Position numbers and translations under genes: made by a program | Notes under the pieces: model-generated | What the model saw: only the letters and a program-made list of their open reading frames with translations | Told to the model about the DNA's origin: nothing | Databases searched by the model: none | In this document: in pieces, positions 29,176 through 36,969 of the stretch | Layout: every line of letters begins with the position of its first letter | Position numbering within the stretch: the stretch's first letter is position 1 | DNA from: an uncultured Alcanivorax sp. | GTDB lineage: Bacteria; Pseudomonadota; Gammaproteobacteria; Pseudomonadales; Alcanivoracaceae | Assembly: GCA_913055795.1 (NCBI GenBank) | Contig: CAJXLA010000013.1 | Coordinates: 1 to 39,629 of the forward strand | Reading direction: 5' to 3' | DNA: 39,629 bases

Positions 29176-29251
29176 GCGGGAATAGCTCAGTCGGTAGAGC
29201 GCAAGCTTGCCAAGCTTGAGGTCGCGAGTTCGAACCTCGTTTCCCGCTCCA
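29176..29251 (+). tRNA. tRNA-Gly (anticodon GCC)
   Basis: A complete cloverleaf. The acceptor GCGGGAA (29176-29182) pairs with TTCCCGC (29241-29247), and the D-arm is AGCTCAGTCGGTAGAGC. The anticodon stem is CAAGC/GCTTG with loop TTGCCAA (anticodon GCC), and the T-loop is TTCGAAC. The discriminator is U, as is standard for tRNA-Gly, and CCA is encoded at 29249-29251. It is probably cotranscribed with tRNA-Glu. The 246 bases after it, up to 29497, hold a run of eight T at 29277-29284 without a clear hairpin, and nothing else I can identify. Confidence 0.97.
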
Positions 29252-29497
29252 TTTTCTTCCTGGCATCTTTGTCATCTTTTTTTTGCGTAAAAGACCAGGA
29301 CATTCGACGCCTGCCCTGGTTGGAATCAATTCTGCGGCGGGACTGGCTGGCTTGAGCAGTTAACAGCCTGTTACCGGCTCGGGATTTTCCAGACGAACGA
29401 CAAGCAAAGAGACAGCCAGACTCAGCTGGTGTGACACGGGTCCCCTATATGGATTCAGGGAAATCGGAGCCGACAGTGCTTCGGGCCTGGTCCGCGC

Positions 29498-30319
29498 TCA
29501 GAAGCTGAGCCCGACACGCAAACCCGCGCGCAGGCTGATACTGCGGGGTTCGGTGACCGCCAGGCCGCCGCCTGCGGTTCGGGTGTTGGAGCGGCTGAAG
29601 CCCCAGGTGGCCAGCCAGGGCTCAACGCGCAGGCGAGAGTCATTGTTCAGTTCGCGGCTGGCCGTGTAGCGAATCCGGCCTCCGAGGTTGTCGCCCAGCC
29701 GCAAGCGGGTATCGTTCAGGTTGCTGCCCTGGAGGCCGGACAATTCCACGAAGATCGATCCGTTGACAACGCCATACCCCAGGGCGGCTACTTCGTGGCC
29801 CCAGCGCTGGCCCCGAGGGCGCTGCCAGACATGACGCAGGCCGGCGCCCACTTCCTTCCAGCGATAGATTTCGTAAATGCCCTGAACATTGCCGGTATCC
29901 TGGATATCGCGGTCCCAGCGGTTGAGCGCCAGGCGCAGGAAGGGCCCCCATTGCCGCCGTTCCGGGTTCAGCCAGAAACCCGGCTCGGCGGACGCCGAGA
30001 TCAGCCGGGTTTCGGTGTCAGTCTGCACTGGAGTGCCGCTCTGGGTTTCGCCGTCATAGTGCACCATACCCCGCTGCAGGGACAGGTTCACACGGGCGAA
30101 CAACTTGTCTCCGTTCGCGCGAAGAGCGCCCTGAATACCGGGTAGAAGACCCCGCTCATGGTTCAGCTCCCGGTCATTGCGGTCGAACTCCCGGTAATCG
30201 AAGAACACGGGAGAGGCCGCAAGCGTCCACTCCAGGTTCCGCAGGTCCGCCCGGGCCGGTTCGGCGGCCCAAAGCAACAAACCCAGGCTGGCACCAAGCA
30301 TGAAAACCAACGAGCGCAT
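29498..30319 (-). CDS. Predicted outer membrane beta-barrel protein, third gene of TetR-RND operon
   Basis: I do not recognise a named family. The 273-residue product has a signal peptide (MRSLVFMLGASLGLLLWA, cleaved near ARA-DL). After it come alternating amphipathic strands ending in aromatic residues, such as RLISASAEPGFWL, GPFLRLALNRW, EVGAGLRHVW and SRLRVEPWLATWGF. A C-terminal strand ends in Phe (ISLRAGLRVGLSF), as in BAM substrates. A barrel of about 10-12 strands is likely. It begins 40 bases after the RND gene stop on the same strand, so it is the third gene of the TetR-RND operon and may be the outer-membrane partner of that exporter. It is not TolC-like. Confidence 0.65.
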   Translation of the reverse strand: MRSLVFMLGASLGLLLWAAEPARADLRNLEWTLAASPVFFDYREFDRNDRELNHERGLLPGIQGALRANGDKLFARVNLSLQRGMVHYDGETQSGTPVQTDTETRLISASAEPGFWLNPERRQWGPFLRLALNRWDRDIQDTGNVQGIYEIYRWKEVGAGLRHVWQRPRGQRWGHEVAALGYGVVNGSIFVELSGLQGSNLNDTRLRLGDNLGGRIRYTASRELNNDSRLRVEPWLATWGFSRSNTRTAGGGLAVTEPRSISLRAGLRVGLSF

Positions 30320-30359
30320 GACGGTCCTGCAACGATAGAGGCGGAAGATGCACTCAAGG

Positions 30360-32684
30360 CTAGGCGCTTTGCCGTTTCCGGTCCAGCCACATCAGCAGCC
30401 CGGGCAGGAAGGCGAAGTCGAACACCAGCGCCACCACAATGGTGATGGCGACAAGCATGCCCATGATGGCATTCACCTGGAAGTGTGACGCGGCCAGCAC
30501 CATGAAACCCGCGGTGAGCACCAGCGTGGTGATGACCAGGGCATTGCCCACCGTATCAAAGGCATAGCGGATCGCACCGGCGGGCTCATACCCTTGGATG
30601 CGTCGTGCGCGCAAGTACTTGCTGAGAAAGTGCACTGTGTCGTCCACCACAATGCCCAGACTCACCACAAAGATCAGAGCCACGGCCAGATTCACCTGGC
30701 CGTGGAAATGGCCCCAGAGGCCGATGGTGATCAGCGCCGGAATGGCGTTGGGCAGCACGCTTAACAGACCCAGCTTCCAGGAGCGCAGGGCCAGCATGAG
30801 TACCAGCATGATCAGCACCACGGCCACTACATTGCCGGTAAACATGGAGTCGATATTGCGCTGCCCCATGTGCGCGAACATGATCGAGGTGGACGATCCG
30901 GGGGTGGCCTCTACCTCCGGAATATGGTCGGCGAGCCATTGGCTGTAGCGTTGTTCCGCCGTGATCACCTCATGGGGCGCCTTGCCGCGCAAGCGGATAT
31001 CGATGCGTAGCGCGGATTTGTCGCTGTTCATCAACGTGTTCAGATCCAGCCCCCGGGGCAGTGAGAGTTCGTAGAGCAGCAGGTACTGCGCCGCCAGCTG
31101 CCGGTTGTCGGGGATGCGGTACCAGTCGGGATCATCGCCGTGCATGTTCTTGTTGAGACGCTGAATGACGTGGGTGTAGCTGTTGACGTGAACGACGCCG
31201 GGTTGCTCCTCCAGCCAGTCCACAAAGCGTTCCACCTTTTTCAGAAAGGCCGGGTTGTTGATGCCATTGCTTTCGTCGCTGTCCAGGGCATAGCTGATGC
31301 GGTCGAAACCGCCGATATGCTTTTCATAGCGTGCGGCGGCGCGTGGAAATTCCACGGTATCGTCAAAGTACGTCTGGGGACTGTCGTTGAGTTCGTTGCG
31401 GGTGACGCCGGTCAGTGCCAGCGCGGCGAGGATCAATGCGCCCCAGAAGCACAGCCGGCGATGGGTGATGATGCTGTCGGCCAGCGCACGCATGGCGGTG
31501 CTGCTGGTGGTGCCGTCACGACCGCGCGTGTTGCCCGTGATCCAGCCGGTGAGCGCCGGCAGCAGGGTGAAGGACAGTAGCAAGGCCGTGGCCACGCCGA
31601 TGGCGGTCAGCGTGCCCAGATGGCGCATGGGCGGAGTGTCGCTGAAGTTCAGGGCCAGAAAGCCGATGCCGGTGGTCACACTCGTGAGAAAGACCGGCTG
31701 CAGATTGATATCCAGACTTTCGTCGATCGCCTCGAGGCGTTGCAGGCCGGAACTGCGGGCGTGCAGCCAGGAAAACAGGATATGCACACAATCGGCCACG
31801 GCGATGGTGAGGATAATGGTCGGGGCGATGGCCGTGGCGGCGTTGAGGGAAATACCCAGCCAGCCGCCGACCCCCATGGCAGCGGCGCTGCTCAACCCGA
31901 TTACCACCATGGTGGCACCGGCTGCACCGAGCGCGGTGCCGATTTTTGCACCCACCAGCGCAAAGAGGGCCCACAAGGCGGCAAAAAGCAGGGCAAACAT
32001 GATGGGGGTGAGCACGGTGGCGTCATGCACCGTCATTTCGTTGAAGGTATTGTTGATGGTCTGCTGGCCGAAGATCAGGATCTCGAGGCCGGGGTAGCGT
32101 TGCTCGAAGTCGGCGCGCAGTTCACGGGCATGATCCACGATCCGGGCCGTGCGTTGTTCGTTACCTTCTTCCTCGGGCAGCACCACCCGTACATTGACCA
32201 TGGTCGCCCGGCCTTGCTTGCCCACCAGGTTGTTGACCAGCAGGGGTTCCCGAAGCGCGATTTCGCGGCGTTCGGCAATGGCCTCGGAGCTCATCTGCTC
32301 CGGGTTTTCAAAAAGCGCTTCCACCGTGAGCTGATCGCCCTGGGCATGGGTATGCTGGTGATTGGTGATGGAATCCACGCGGTTGGAAAACGGCATGCGC
32401 CAGCCGGCTTCCGTGAGCTCGTCCACGGCCGTGAGGGTTTCCCGGGTGAAGACATTGCCGTCGTCGGGGGCGACGATAAAGGCAATGGTCTCGGTGCTGG
32501 TAAAGGTGTCCTCAATGTATTCGTTGGCCTGGAGGTAGGGGTTGTCGTCGTCGAAATAGATCTTGTAATCGGCTTCAATTTCGCTGTAGCGCAGGCCATA
32601 GCCCATCAGGGCCACCAGCGCCAGTGACAAGATGGCCAGCAGCAGGCGGTTCCGGGTCAGCCAGGCGGCCAGACGCTGGTTCAT
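30360..32684 (-). CDS. RND/MMPL-family exporter (COG1033-type), 774 residues
   Basis: A second MMPL-type RND exporter, 774 residues, with two repeats of a membrane segment, a large periplasmic loop and five membrane segments. Supporting motifs are the opening RNRLLLAILSLALVALMGYGLRYSEIEADYKIYF, given here only to mark TM1, then APTIILTIAVADCVHILFSWL in the first half and VSLGIVVDDTVHFLSKYLRAR in the second, the proton-coupling helices. The ATG overlaps the TetR stop (ATGA) and has a GGAGG site. No adaptor protein is encoded. With the barrel protein behind it and the regulator before it, it forms a self-contained, probably inducible export unit for an unknown, likely hydrophobic, substrate. 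Confidence 0.88.
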   Translation of the reverse strand: MNQRLAAWLTRNRLLLAILSLALVALMGYGLRYSEIEADYKIYFDDDNPYLQANEYIEDTFTSTETIAFIVAPDDGNVFTRETLTAVDELTEAGWRMPFSNRVDSITNHQHTHAQGDQLTVEALFENPEQMSSEAIAERREIALREPLLVNNLVGKQGRATMVNVRVVLPEEEGNEQRTARIVDHARELRADFEQRYPGLEILIFGQQTINNTFNEMTVHDATVLTPIMFALLFAALWALFALVGAKIGTALGAAGATMVVIGLSSAAAMGVGGWLGISLNAATAIAPTIILTIAVADCVHILFSWLHARSSGLQRLEAIDESLDINLQPVFLTSVTTGIGFLALNFSDTPPMRHLGTLTAIGVATALLLSFTLLPALTGWITGNTRGRDGTTSSTAMRALADSIITHRRLCFWGALILAALALTGVTRNELNDSPQTYFDDTVEFPRAAARYEKHIGGFDRISYALDSDESNGINNPAFLKKVERFVDWLEEQPGVVHVNSYTHVIQRLNKNMHGDDPDWYRIPDNRQLAAQYLLLYELSLPRGLDLNTLMNSDKSALRIDIRLRGKAPHEVITAEQRYSQWLADHIPEVEATPGSSTSIMFAHMGQRNIDSMFTGNVVAVVLIMLVLMLALRSWKLGLLSVLPNAIPALITIGLWGHFHGQVNLAVALIFVVSLGIVVDDTVHFLSKYLRARRIQGYEPAGAIRYAFDTVGNALVITTLVLTAGFMVLAASHFQVNAIMGMLVAITIVVALVFDFAFLPGLLMWLDRKRQSA

Positions 32685-33418
32685 GGCGCCTCCGGTTGTG
32701 CGGTTTCGGGCAGCTGGGTGCGCACGAAGGCATGGATGTCTTCGATCACTGCAGCGTAATCACATTCATGGGACAACGGGTGCCAGCCAGCACCGTCGAG
32801 CACGACATGCATCATGCCGTGCAGCTGACTCTCCAGCGAAGCGATGCCGGCGCGCCGGCACAAGGCCGGGTCGGCATTGCCCAGGACATAGCTACCGAAG
32901 ACCAGGCTCCAGAGTCCGAAACTGAGCGGGTCCGGGTCCATGGGCAGTTCGGGCAGATCCCCTGCCTCGCGGGCCTCGCCAAAGAGTTCGCGCAATACCT
33001 GAAAGAGCTGTTCCTGGGCCTGCTCAAGCTTGTGCCAGTGTTCGGGACTGGCTCGGTCGCTCAGTGGTCCGCTGACCAGGGCGATCAGCAGACGGAATTC
33101 CTCGGGATGGCTATGGGCATAGTACTCATAGGCGATCAACGTGGCCAGCAGACGGGCCCGGCTGCCGCCCGGGTACTGGCGCGCGCGCTGCAGGAGCATG
33201 GAAATCTCGGCCATGCGCCGGGTGGTTAGCGCGCACAACAGGTCTTCGCGGCAGGAGAAGTGCTTGTACAGCGTGCCCTTGGCGTATTCGGATTTCTCCG
33301 CCAGGCGTTCCATGGTGATCGCGTCGCGGCCCTGTTCCAGCAACAGGTCCGTGGCCAGATCCAGCATCTGTTCCTCGCGTTGCTGGAATTCGCGCGCGCG
33401 ACGTTCCCGGGTGCCCAT
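32681..33418 (-). CDS. TetR-family repressor of the RND operon
   Basis: The 245-residue product has a TetR DNA-binding domain at residues 15-65 (QMLDLATDLLLEQGRDAITM, then EKSEYAKGTLYKHFSCREDLL, the recognition helix with TLYKHF) and a helical ligand-binding C-terminal part. It is the first gene of a leftward operon and overlaps the RND gene by 4 bases. A nested palindrome lies 3-34 bases upstream of its ATG and is the probable autoregulatory operator. The inducer is likely to be a substrate of the exporter, by analogy with other TetR-RND pairs. Confidence 0.9.
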   Translation of the reverse strand: MGTRERRAREFQQREEQMLDLATDLLLEQGRDAITMERLAEKSEYAKGTLYKHFSCREDLLCALTTRRMAEISMLLQRARQYPGGSRARLLATLIAYEYYAHSHPEEFRLLIALVSGPLSDRASPEHWHKLEQAQEQLFQVLRELFGEAREAGDLPELPMDPDPLSFGLWSLVFGSYVLGNADPALCRRAGIASLESQLHGMMHVVLDGAGWHPLSHECDYAAVIEDIHAFVRTQLPETAQPEAP

Positions 33419-33420
33419 TT

Positions 33421-33452
33421 TGACGTTCCAGTCATTTTATGACGCAACGTCA
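33421..33452. promoter_or_regulatory. Nested palindrome, predicted TetR operator
   Basis: TGACGTT (33421-33427) and AACGTCA (33446-33452) enclose a second inverted repeat, GTCAT-ttt-ATGAC (33431-33443). The right part alone is TGACG-caa-CGTCA. The site lies between the divergent TetR and phosphatase genes and directly upstream of tetR. Confidence 0.6.
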
Positions 33453-33499
33453 CAGTCTAGGCCGCGGGGGCCGGTGGCGGCAAGCCCGGCGGGGGCGTG

Positions 33500-33505
33500 T
33501 ATACT
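33500..33505 (+). promoter_or_regulatory. Possible -10 box (TATACT) for the phosphatase gene
   Basis: TATACT lies only 8 bases before the ATG at 33514, so the start site would fall at or next to the start codon, giving a leaderless message. The -35 region is GC-rich and poor. The assignment is tentative. Confidence 0.35.
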
Positions 33506-33513
33506 GTGTATCC

Positions 33514-34197
33514 ATGACCAGCCTGCACCCCTTACTGGAACCGGCACTGGACCGGCTGCCCGAGCGCCCGCCGGTCCATCTGCTTACGCGTCATTCCGTA
33601 CGCGAGGCGAGTACTTCCGGCTTTGCCGATTATCGGCTGCAGTTAACGGACGAGGGCGTGGCCTTGGCCGAACACTGGGGTGCGCGGCTGAGCCGTCCCG
33701 TGACCTGTTTTACCAGTTCGCCGGTGCCGCGTTGCCTGGACACGGCCCGGGCGATGCAGCGTGGCGCCCGGGCTCAGGGACTGATCCGGGACGAGCTGGA
33801 GGTCCGTGAGGCCCGGGTGCTGGTGGAGCCGGGCAGCTATGTACAGGATGTCAACGAGGCCGGTCCGGCCTTTTTTCGGCTGGGGGCGGTGGATTTCATC
33901 AACCATCACCTCAATGAAGGCATTCGCGGCGTGCTGAGTCCGGCCGATGGTCGGGATCAGTTGATACGCCACATGCTTGAGTATGAGCCCGAAGCGGGTT
34001 CACTGGCGGTTCATGTGACCCATGACACCATTCTCGCCGCCTTTGTGGCCGGGTTGCACGAGCATGCGCGCATCGAGGAAGACGACTGGCCCTGGATGAT
34101 GGAAGGGGTCTGGCTCTGGCGTACCGAGGATCACCTGCACTGGATCTGGCGTGGCGTGGCGGCGAGCCGTCCGCTGGAGCATGTTCTGGTGTCCTGA
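33514..34197 (+). CDS. Histidine phosphatase superfamily protein (phosphoglycerate mutase-like)
   Basis: The 227-residue protein has the phosphohistidine loop in a variant form, LLTRHSVREAS (residues 25-35), where many relatives have RHGE. Other motifs are FTSSPVPRCLDTARAMQRG, the second Arg motif, and HVTHDTILAAFVAGL with the second catalytic His. The substrate is unknown; phosphorylated small molecules or phosphoproteins are possible. I chose the ATG at 33514 because the frame upstream of it is basic and unlike the family. It is divergent from tetR and 54 bases upstream of the ABC transporter genes. Confidence 0.8.
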   Translation: MTSLHPLLEPALDRLPERPPVHLLTRHSVREASTSGFADYRLQLTDEGVALAEHWGARLSRPVTCFTSSPVPRCLDTARAMQRGARAQGLIRDELEVREARVLVEPGSYVQDVNEAGPAFFRLGAVDFINHHLNEGIRGVLSPADGRDQLIRHMLEYEPEAGSLAVHVTHDTILAAFVAGLHEHARIEEDDWPWMMEGVWLWRTEDHLHWIWRGVAASRPLEHVLVS

Positions 34198-34251
34198 ACC
34201 ATTCGACCGCATCCCCGGGATGCGCAATTTTCCGCTGGTCGGAGAGCCCAA

Positions 34252-35205
34252 GTGACAGCGTTAGCCATCCGGGATCTGGCCAAGATCTACGGCGACCATA
34301 CCCATGCCCTGCGCGGCATTGATCTGGACGTGGAAGAGGGGGAGTTTTTCGCGCTGCTGGGCCCCAACGGGGCCGGCAAGTCCACGACCATCGGCATTAT
34401 CAGCTCGCTGGTGAACAAGACCCGGGGCCGGGTCGAGATCCTCGGGCATGATCTGGACCGCGAGCGCCCCCTGGCGAAAAAACGCATTGGCGTGGTGCCC
34501 CAGGAGTTCAATTTCAATCAGTTCGAGAAGGTCTACAACATCCTGGTGACCCAGGCCGGCTATTACGGTATTCCGGCCCATATCGCACGCGAGCGTACGG
34601 AGAAGTACCTGCGGCAACTGGGCCTCTGGGGCAAGCGTGATGTGCCCTCCCGGGAGCTGTCCGGCGGGATGAAACGGCGCCTGATGATTGCGCGGGCGCT
34701 GGTGCACGAACCGGAGCTGCTGATTCTGGACGAGCCCACCGCCGGCGTGGACATCGAACTGCGGCGCTCCATGTGGGAGTTTCTGACCGGGCTCAATGAA
34801 CAGGGCAAGACCATTATTCTCACCACCCATTACCTGGAAGAAGCGGAATCACTGTGCCGGCGTATCGCCATTATTGATCACGGCACCATTGTCGAGAATA
34901 CCGACATGAAGAGCCTGCTGGAAAAACTTCATGTCGAGACCTTTATTCTGGATGTGTCCACGCCGCTGAACGAAGTGCCCGTCGTCGACGGGTTCACGAT
35001 GCGCCTGCGCGATGCCGAAACCCTGGAGGTGGATGTGCCCAAGTCGCACTCACTGAACCGGGTCTTTATCGAGCTGGAGCGTCAGGGCATTGCCGTGCTC
35101 AGCATGCGCAACAAGGCCAATCGACTGGAAGAGCTGTTCATGCATCTGGTGGAACGCAATCTGCCCGACGAGCAGGCCGTCGACACCGGGGAGGTGTCGG
35201 CATGA
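34252..35205 (+). CDS. ABC transporter ATP-binding protein, YadG-like
   Basis: The 317-residue ATPase has the Walker A GPNGAGKST, the Q-loop VVPQEFNFNQF, the signature LSGGMKRRLMIARAL, the Walker B LLILDEPTAGVD and the H-loop TTHYLEEAE. The C-terminal 90 residues resemble the regulatory extension of drug and polysaccharide exporters. The start is a GTG at 34252. The stop overlaps the start of the ABC-2 permease (ATGA), so together they are one exporter of the YadGH type, whose substrate is unknown. Confidence 0.93.
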   Translation: MTALAIRDLAKIYGDHTHALRGIDLDVEEGEFFALLGPNGAGKSTTIGIISSLVNKTRGRVEILGHDLDRERPLAKKRIGVVPQEFNFNQFEKVYNILVTQAGYYGIPAHIARERTEKYLRQLGLWGKRDVPSRELSGGMKRRLMIARALVHEPELLILDEPTAGVDIELRRSMWEFLTGLNEQGKTIILTTHYLEEAESLCRRIAIIDHGTIVENTDMKSLLEKLHVETFILDVSTPLNEVPVVDGFTMRLRDAETLEVDVPKSHSLNRVFIELERQGIAVLSMRNKANRLEELFMHLVERNLPDEQAVDTGEVSA

Positions 35206-35975
35206 GCGCACGCGAGCAGTGGATTGCCTTTCTCACCATTGTTACCCGGGAAGTACGCCGTTTCCTGCGCATCTGGCCGCAGACGCTGTTGCCGCCGGCG
35301 ATCACCATTTCCCTGTATTTCGTGATTTTCGGCAACATGATCGGATCGCGCGTGGGCGAAATGGGCGGTTTCGACTACATGGCCTATATCGTGCCCGGCC
35401 TGATCATGATGAGCGTCATCCAGAACAGCTACGGCAATGTCGTAAGCTCGTTCTTTTCCACCAAATGGCAGCACTCCATCGAGGAGATGATGGTCTCGCC
35501 CATGCCCAGCCATGTGATTCTTCTGGGCTTTGTGGTGGGCGGCATGGTGCGCGGCATTCTCACGGGCCTGATCGTGACCCTGCTAAGCCTCTTTTTTACC
35601 GAGTTGCGCATGGAGCATGCCTGGATCACGGTTCTGGTGGTGGTGCTGACGGCGCTGTTGTTTTCGCTCGGCGGTTTTCTCAACGCGCTGTTCGCACGCA
35701 AGTTCGACGATATCGCCATTGTGCCCACCTTCATTTTGACACCCTTGACTTATCTGGGCGGTGTCTTCTATTCCATTGATCTGTTGCCGGATTTCTGGCG
35801 CGCGGTGTCCATGGCCAACCCCATTCTCTACATGGTGAACAGCTTCCGCTTCGGTGTGCTGGGCGTCAGTGACGTCAATGTCACGGTGTCGCTGCTGGCC
35901 ATTGCCGGTTTTGTGGCGGGTTTCTTTGTGCTGGCCTTGTGGCTGCTGTATCGCGGCACAGGTATTCGCGGCTGA
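35202..35975 (+). CDS. ABC-2 type permease, YadH-like
   Basis: The 257-residue membrane protein has the ABC-2 pattern of six membrane segments. RVGEMGGFDYMAYIVPGLIM (about residues 47-67) starts the second segment, WQHSIEEMMVSPMPSHVILLG is the cytoplasmic coupling region, and PLTYLGGVFYSIDLLPDFWR is the ABC-2 signature near the end. It pairs with the overlapping ATP-binding protein to form an exporter. queF begins 11 bases after its stop. Confidence 0.92.
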   Translation: MSAREQWIAFLTIVTREVRRFLRIWPQTLLPPAITISLYFVIFGNMIGSRVGEMGGFDYMAYIVPGLIMMSVIQNSYGNVVSSFFSTKWQHSIEEMMVSPMPSHVILLGFVVGGMVRGILTGLIVTLLSLFFTELRMEHAWITVLVVVLTALLFSLGGFLNALFARKFDDIAIVPTFILTPLTYLGGVFYSIDLLPDFWRAVSMANPILYMVNSFRFGVLGVSDVNVTVSLLAIAGFVAGFFVLALWLLYRGTGIRG

Positions 35976-35986
35976 GGACGTCGGGC

Positions 35987-36814
35987 ATGACGCAGACATT
36001 CGGGGACAATCCGCTGGGGCGCGTCAGCCACTTTGATCACGGCTACGAGCCCGGCCTTTTGCATCCGGTGGCACGGGCTGATGCCCGGGCGGATCTGGGT
36101 CTGGACGAGTCGGCCCTGCCGTTTCACGGGCGGGATGACTGGAACGCCTATGAGCTGTCCTGGCTCAACGGCCGGGGCAAGCCCGAAGTGGCGCTGGCCG
36201 AATGGTCCCTTCCCTGTGATAGCCCGTTCTTGATTGAATCCAAGTCGTTGAAGCTGTATCTCAATGGTCTGGCCAATACGGTTTTCACAGGCGGTGCCGA
36301 CCAGGTGGCGACAACCCTGGAAGATGATCTCTCTGCCTGTGCCGGTGGCCCTGTCCAGGTGCGGCTCTGGAATCTCGCGGAAGCAGCGCAGTGGCCGGGT
36401 TATGCGTTCGAGGGTTTCTGTCTGGATGAGCTGGAGGTGGCCGTCGAAGACTATGAGCTGAATCCGGCGTTACTGGAACCAACGACCGGAGAGGCTGCGG
36501 AAGTGCTCTATACGCATCTGCTGCGCAGTCTTTGTCCCGTCACGGGGCAACCGGACTGGGCCAGTGTCATTGTCGACTATGCGGGCGCGGCTATTCCCCG
36601 CGAGGGCTTGTTGCGCTATCTCGTTTCTTTCCGCAATCACAGCGGTTTTCACGAACAGGTGGTGGAACGGATCTTCACGGATCTGCGGCGTTACTATGAT
36701 CTGGAACGCCTCACGGTTCAGGCGCGCTTCACCCGCCGCGGCGGACTGGATATCAACCCGGTCCGCAGCACCCAGGGCGAACTGCCGGATAATCGTCGCA
36801 CGGTTCGGCAATAA
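35987..36814 (+). CDS. queF: NADPH-dependent 7-cyano-7-deazaguanine reductase QueF (type II)
   Basis: QueF reduces preQ0 to preQ1 with NADPH for synthesis of queuosine in tRNA. The 275-residue product is of the long, two-domain YqcD type (E. coli 282). It has the QueF motif LIESKSLKLYLNGLANTVF (residues 82-100) and the catalytic Cys183 with Asp190 in LCPVTGQPDW. The C-terminal segment is NHSGFHEQVVERIF. The other queuosine genes (queC, queD, queE) are not in the window. I chose the ATG at 35987; the frame upstream lies in the permease gene. A heptamer array begins 5 bases after the stop. Confidence 0.95.
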   Translation: MTQTFGDNPLGRVSHFDHGYEPGLLHPVARADARADLGLDESALPFHGRDDWNAYELSWLNGRGKPEVALAEWSLPCDSPFLIESKSLKLYLNGLANTVFTGGADQVATTLEDDLSACAGGPVQVRLWNLAEAAQWPGYAFEGFCLDELEVAVEDYELNPALLEPTTGEAAEVLYTHLLRSLCPVTGQPDWASVIVDYAGAAIPREGLLRYLVSFRNHSGFHEQVVERIFTDLRRYYDLERLTVQARFTRRGGLDINPVRSTQGELPDNRRTVRQ

Positions 36815-36819
36815 GAAGA

Positions 36820-36854
36820 GTGGCAAGCAGCAAGTAGCAAGCAGAAAGGAATAA
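36820..36854 (+). repeat. 7-bp tandem array (5 units) after queF
   Basis: The heptamers gtggcaa, gcagcaa, gtagcaa, gcagaaa, ggaataa begin five bases after the TAA stop, on the queF sense strand. A hairpin follows at 36859-36875. Confidence 0.8.
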
Positions 36855-36858
36855 GGAT

Positions 36859-36875
36859 GGGCGCTGGAAGCGCCC
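36859..36875. terminator. Hairpin between convergent queF and abgT
   Basis: GGGCGCT (36859-36865) and AGCGCCC (36869-36875) pair over a GGA loop. The plus-strand tail tgtattctc is only moderately U-rich, so terminator strength is uncertain. A second palindrome, ATTCTC-gt-GAGAAT, follows at 36879-36892. Confidence 0.55.
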
Positions 36876-36922
36876 TGTATTCTCGTGAGAATCTTGACAA
36901 GGCTGGCGTCCCAAACAATTTC

Positions 36923-36968
36923 CTTGCGACTTGCGACTTGCGACTTGCGACTTGCGACTTGCGACTTG
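36923..36968 (-). repeat. 7-bp perfect tandem array (6 units) after abgT
   Basis: Six perfect copies of CTTGCGA on the plus strand (36923-36964) plus a partial copy. On the abgT sense strand this is TCGCAAG repeated, beginning within two bases of the TGA stop. It is the most regular array in the window, so it is perhaps the youngest, and it faces the queF array. Confidence 0.9.
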
Positions 36969-36969
36969 G

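Noticed and set aside
29277-29284. Run of eight T as terminator for the tRNA unit
   Set aside because: No convincing hairpin lies just upstream; termination there is possible but not supported.
28951-29355. Open frame across the tRNA spacer and tRNA-Gly
   Set aside because: It covers a clear tRNA and the structured spacer, so it cannot be a normal gene.
29350-29365. TAACAG-c-CTGTTA palindrome resembling the end of the MITE-like element
   Set aside because: Only about nine bases are shared and no partner end was found, so chance is likely.
36923-36968. CRISPR-like repeat
   Set aside because: Units are 7 bp with no spacers, far too short for CRISPR; no cas genes.
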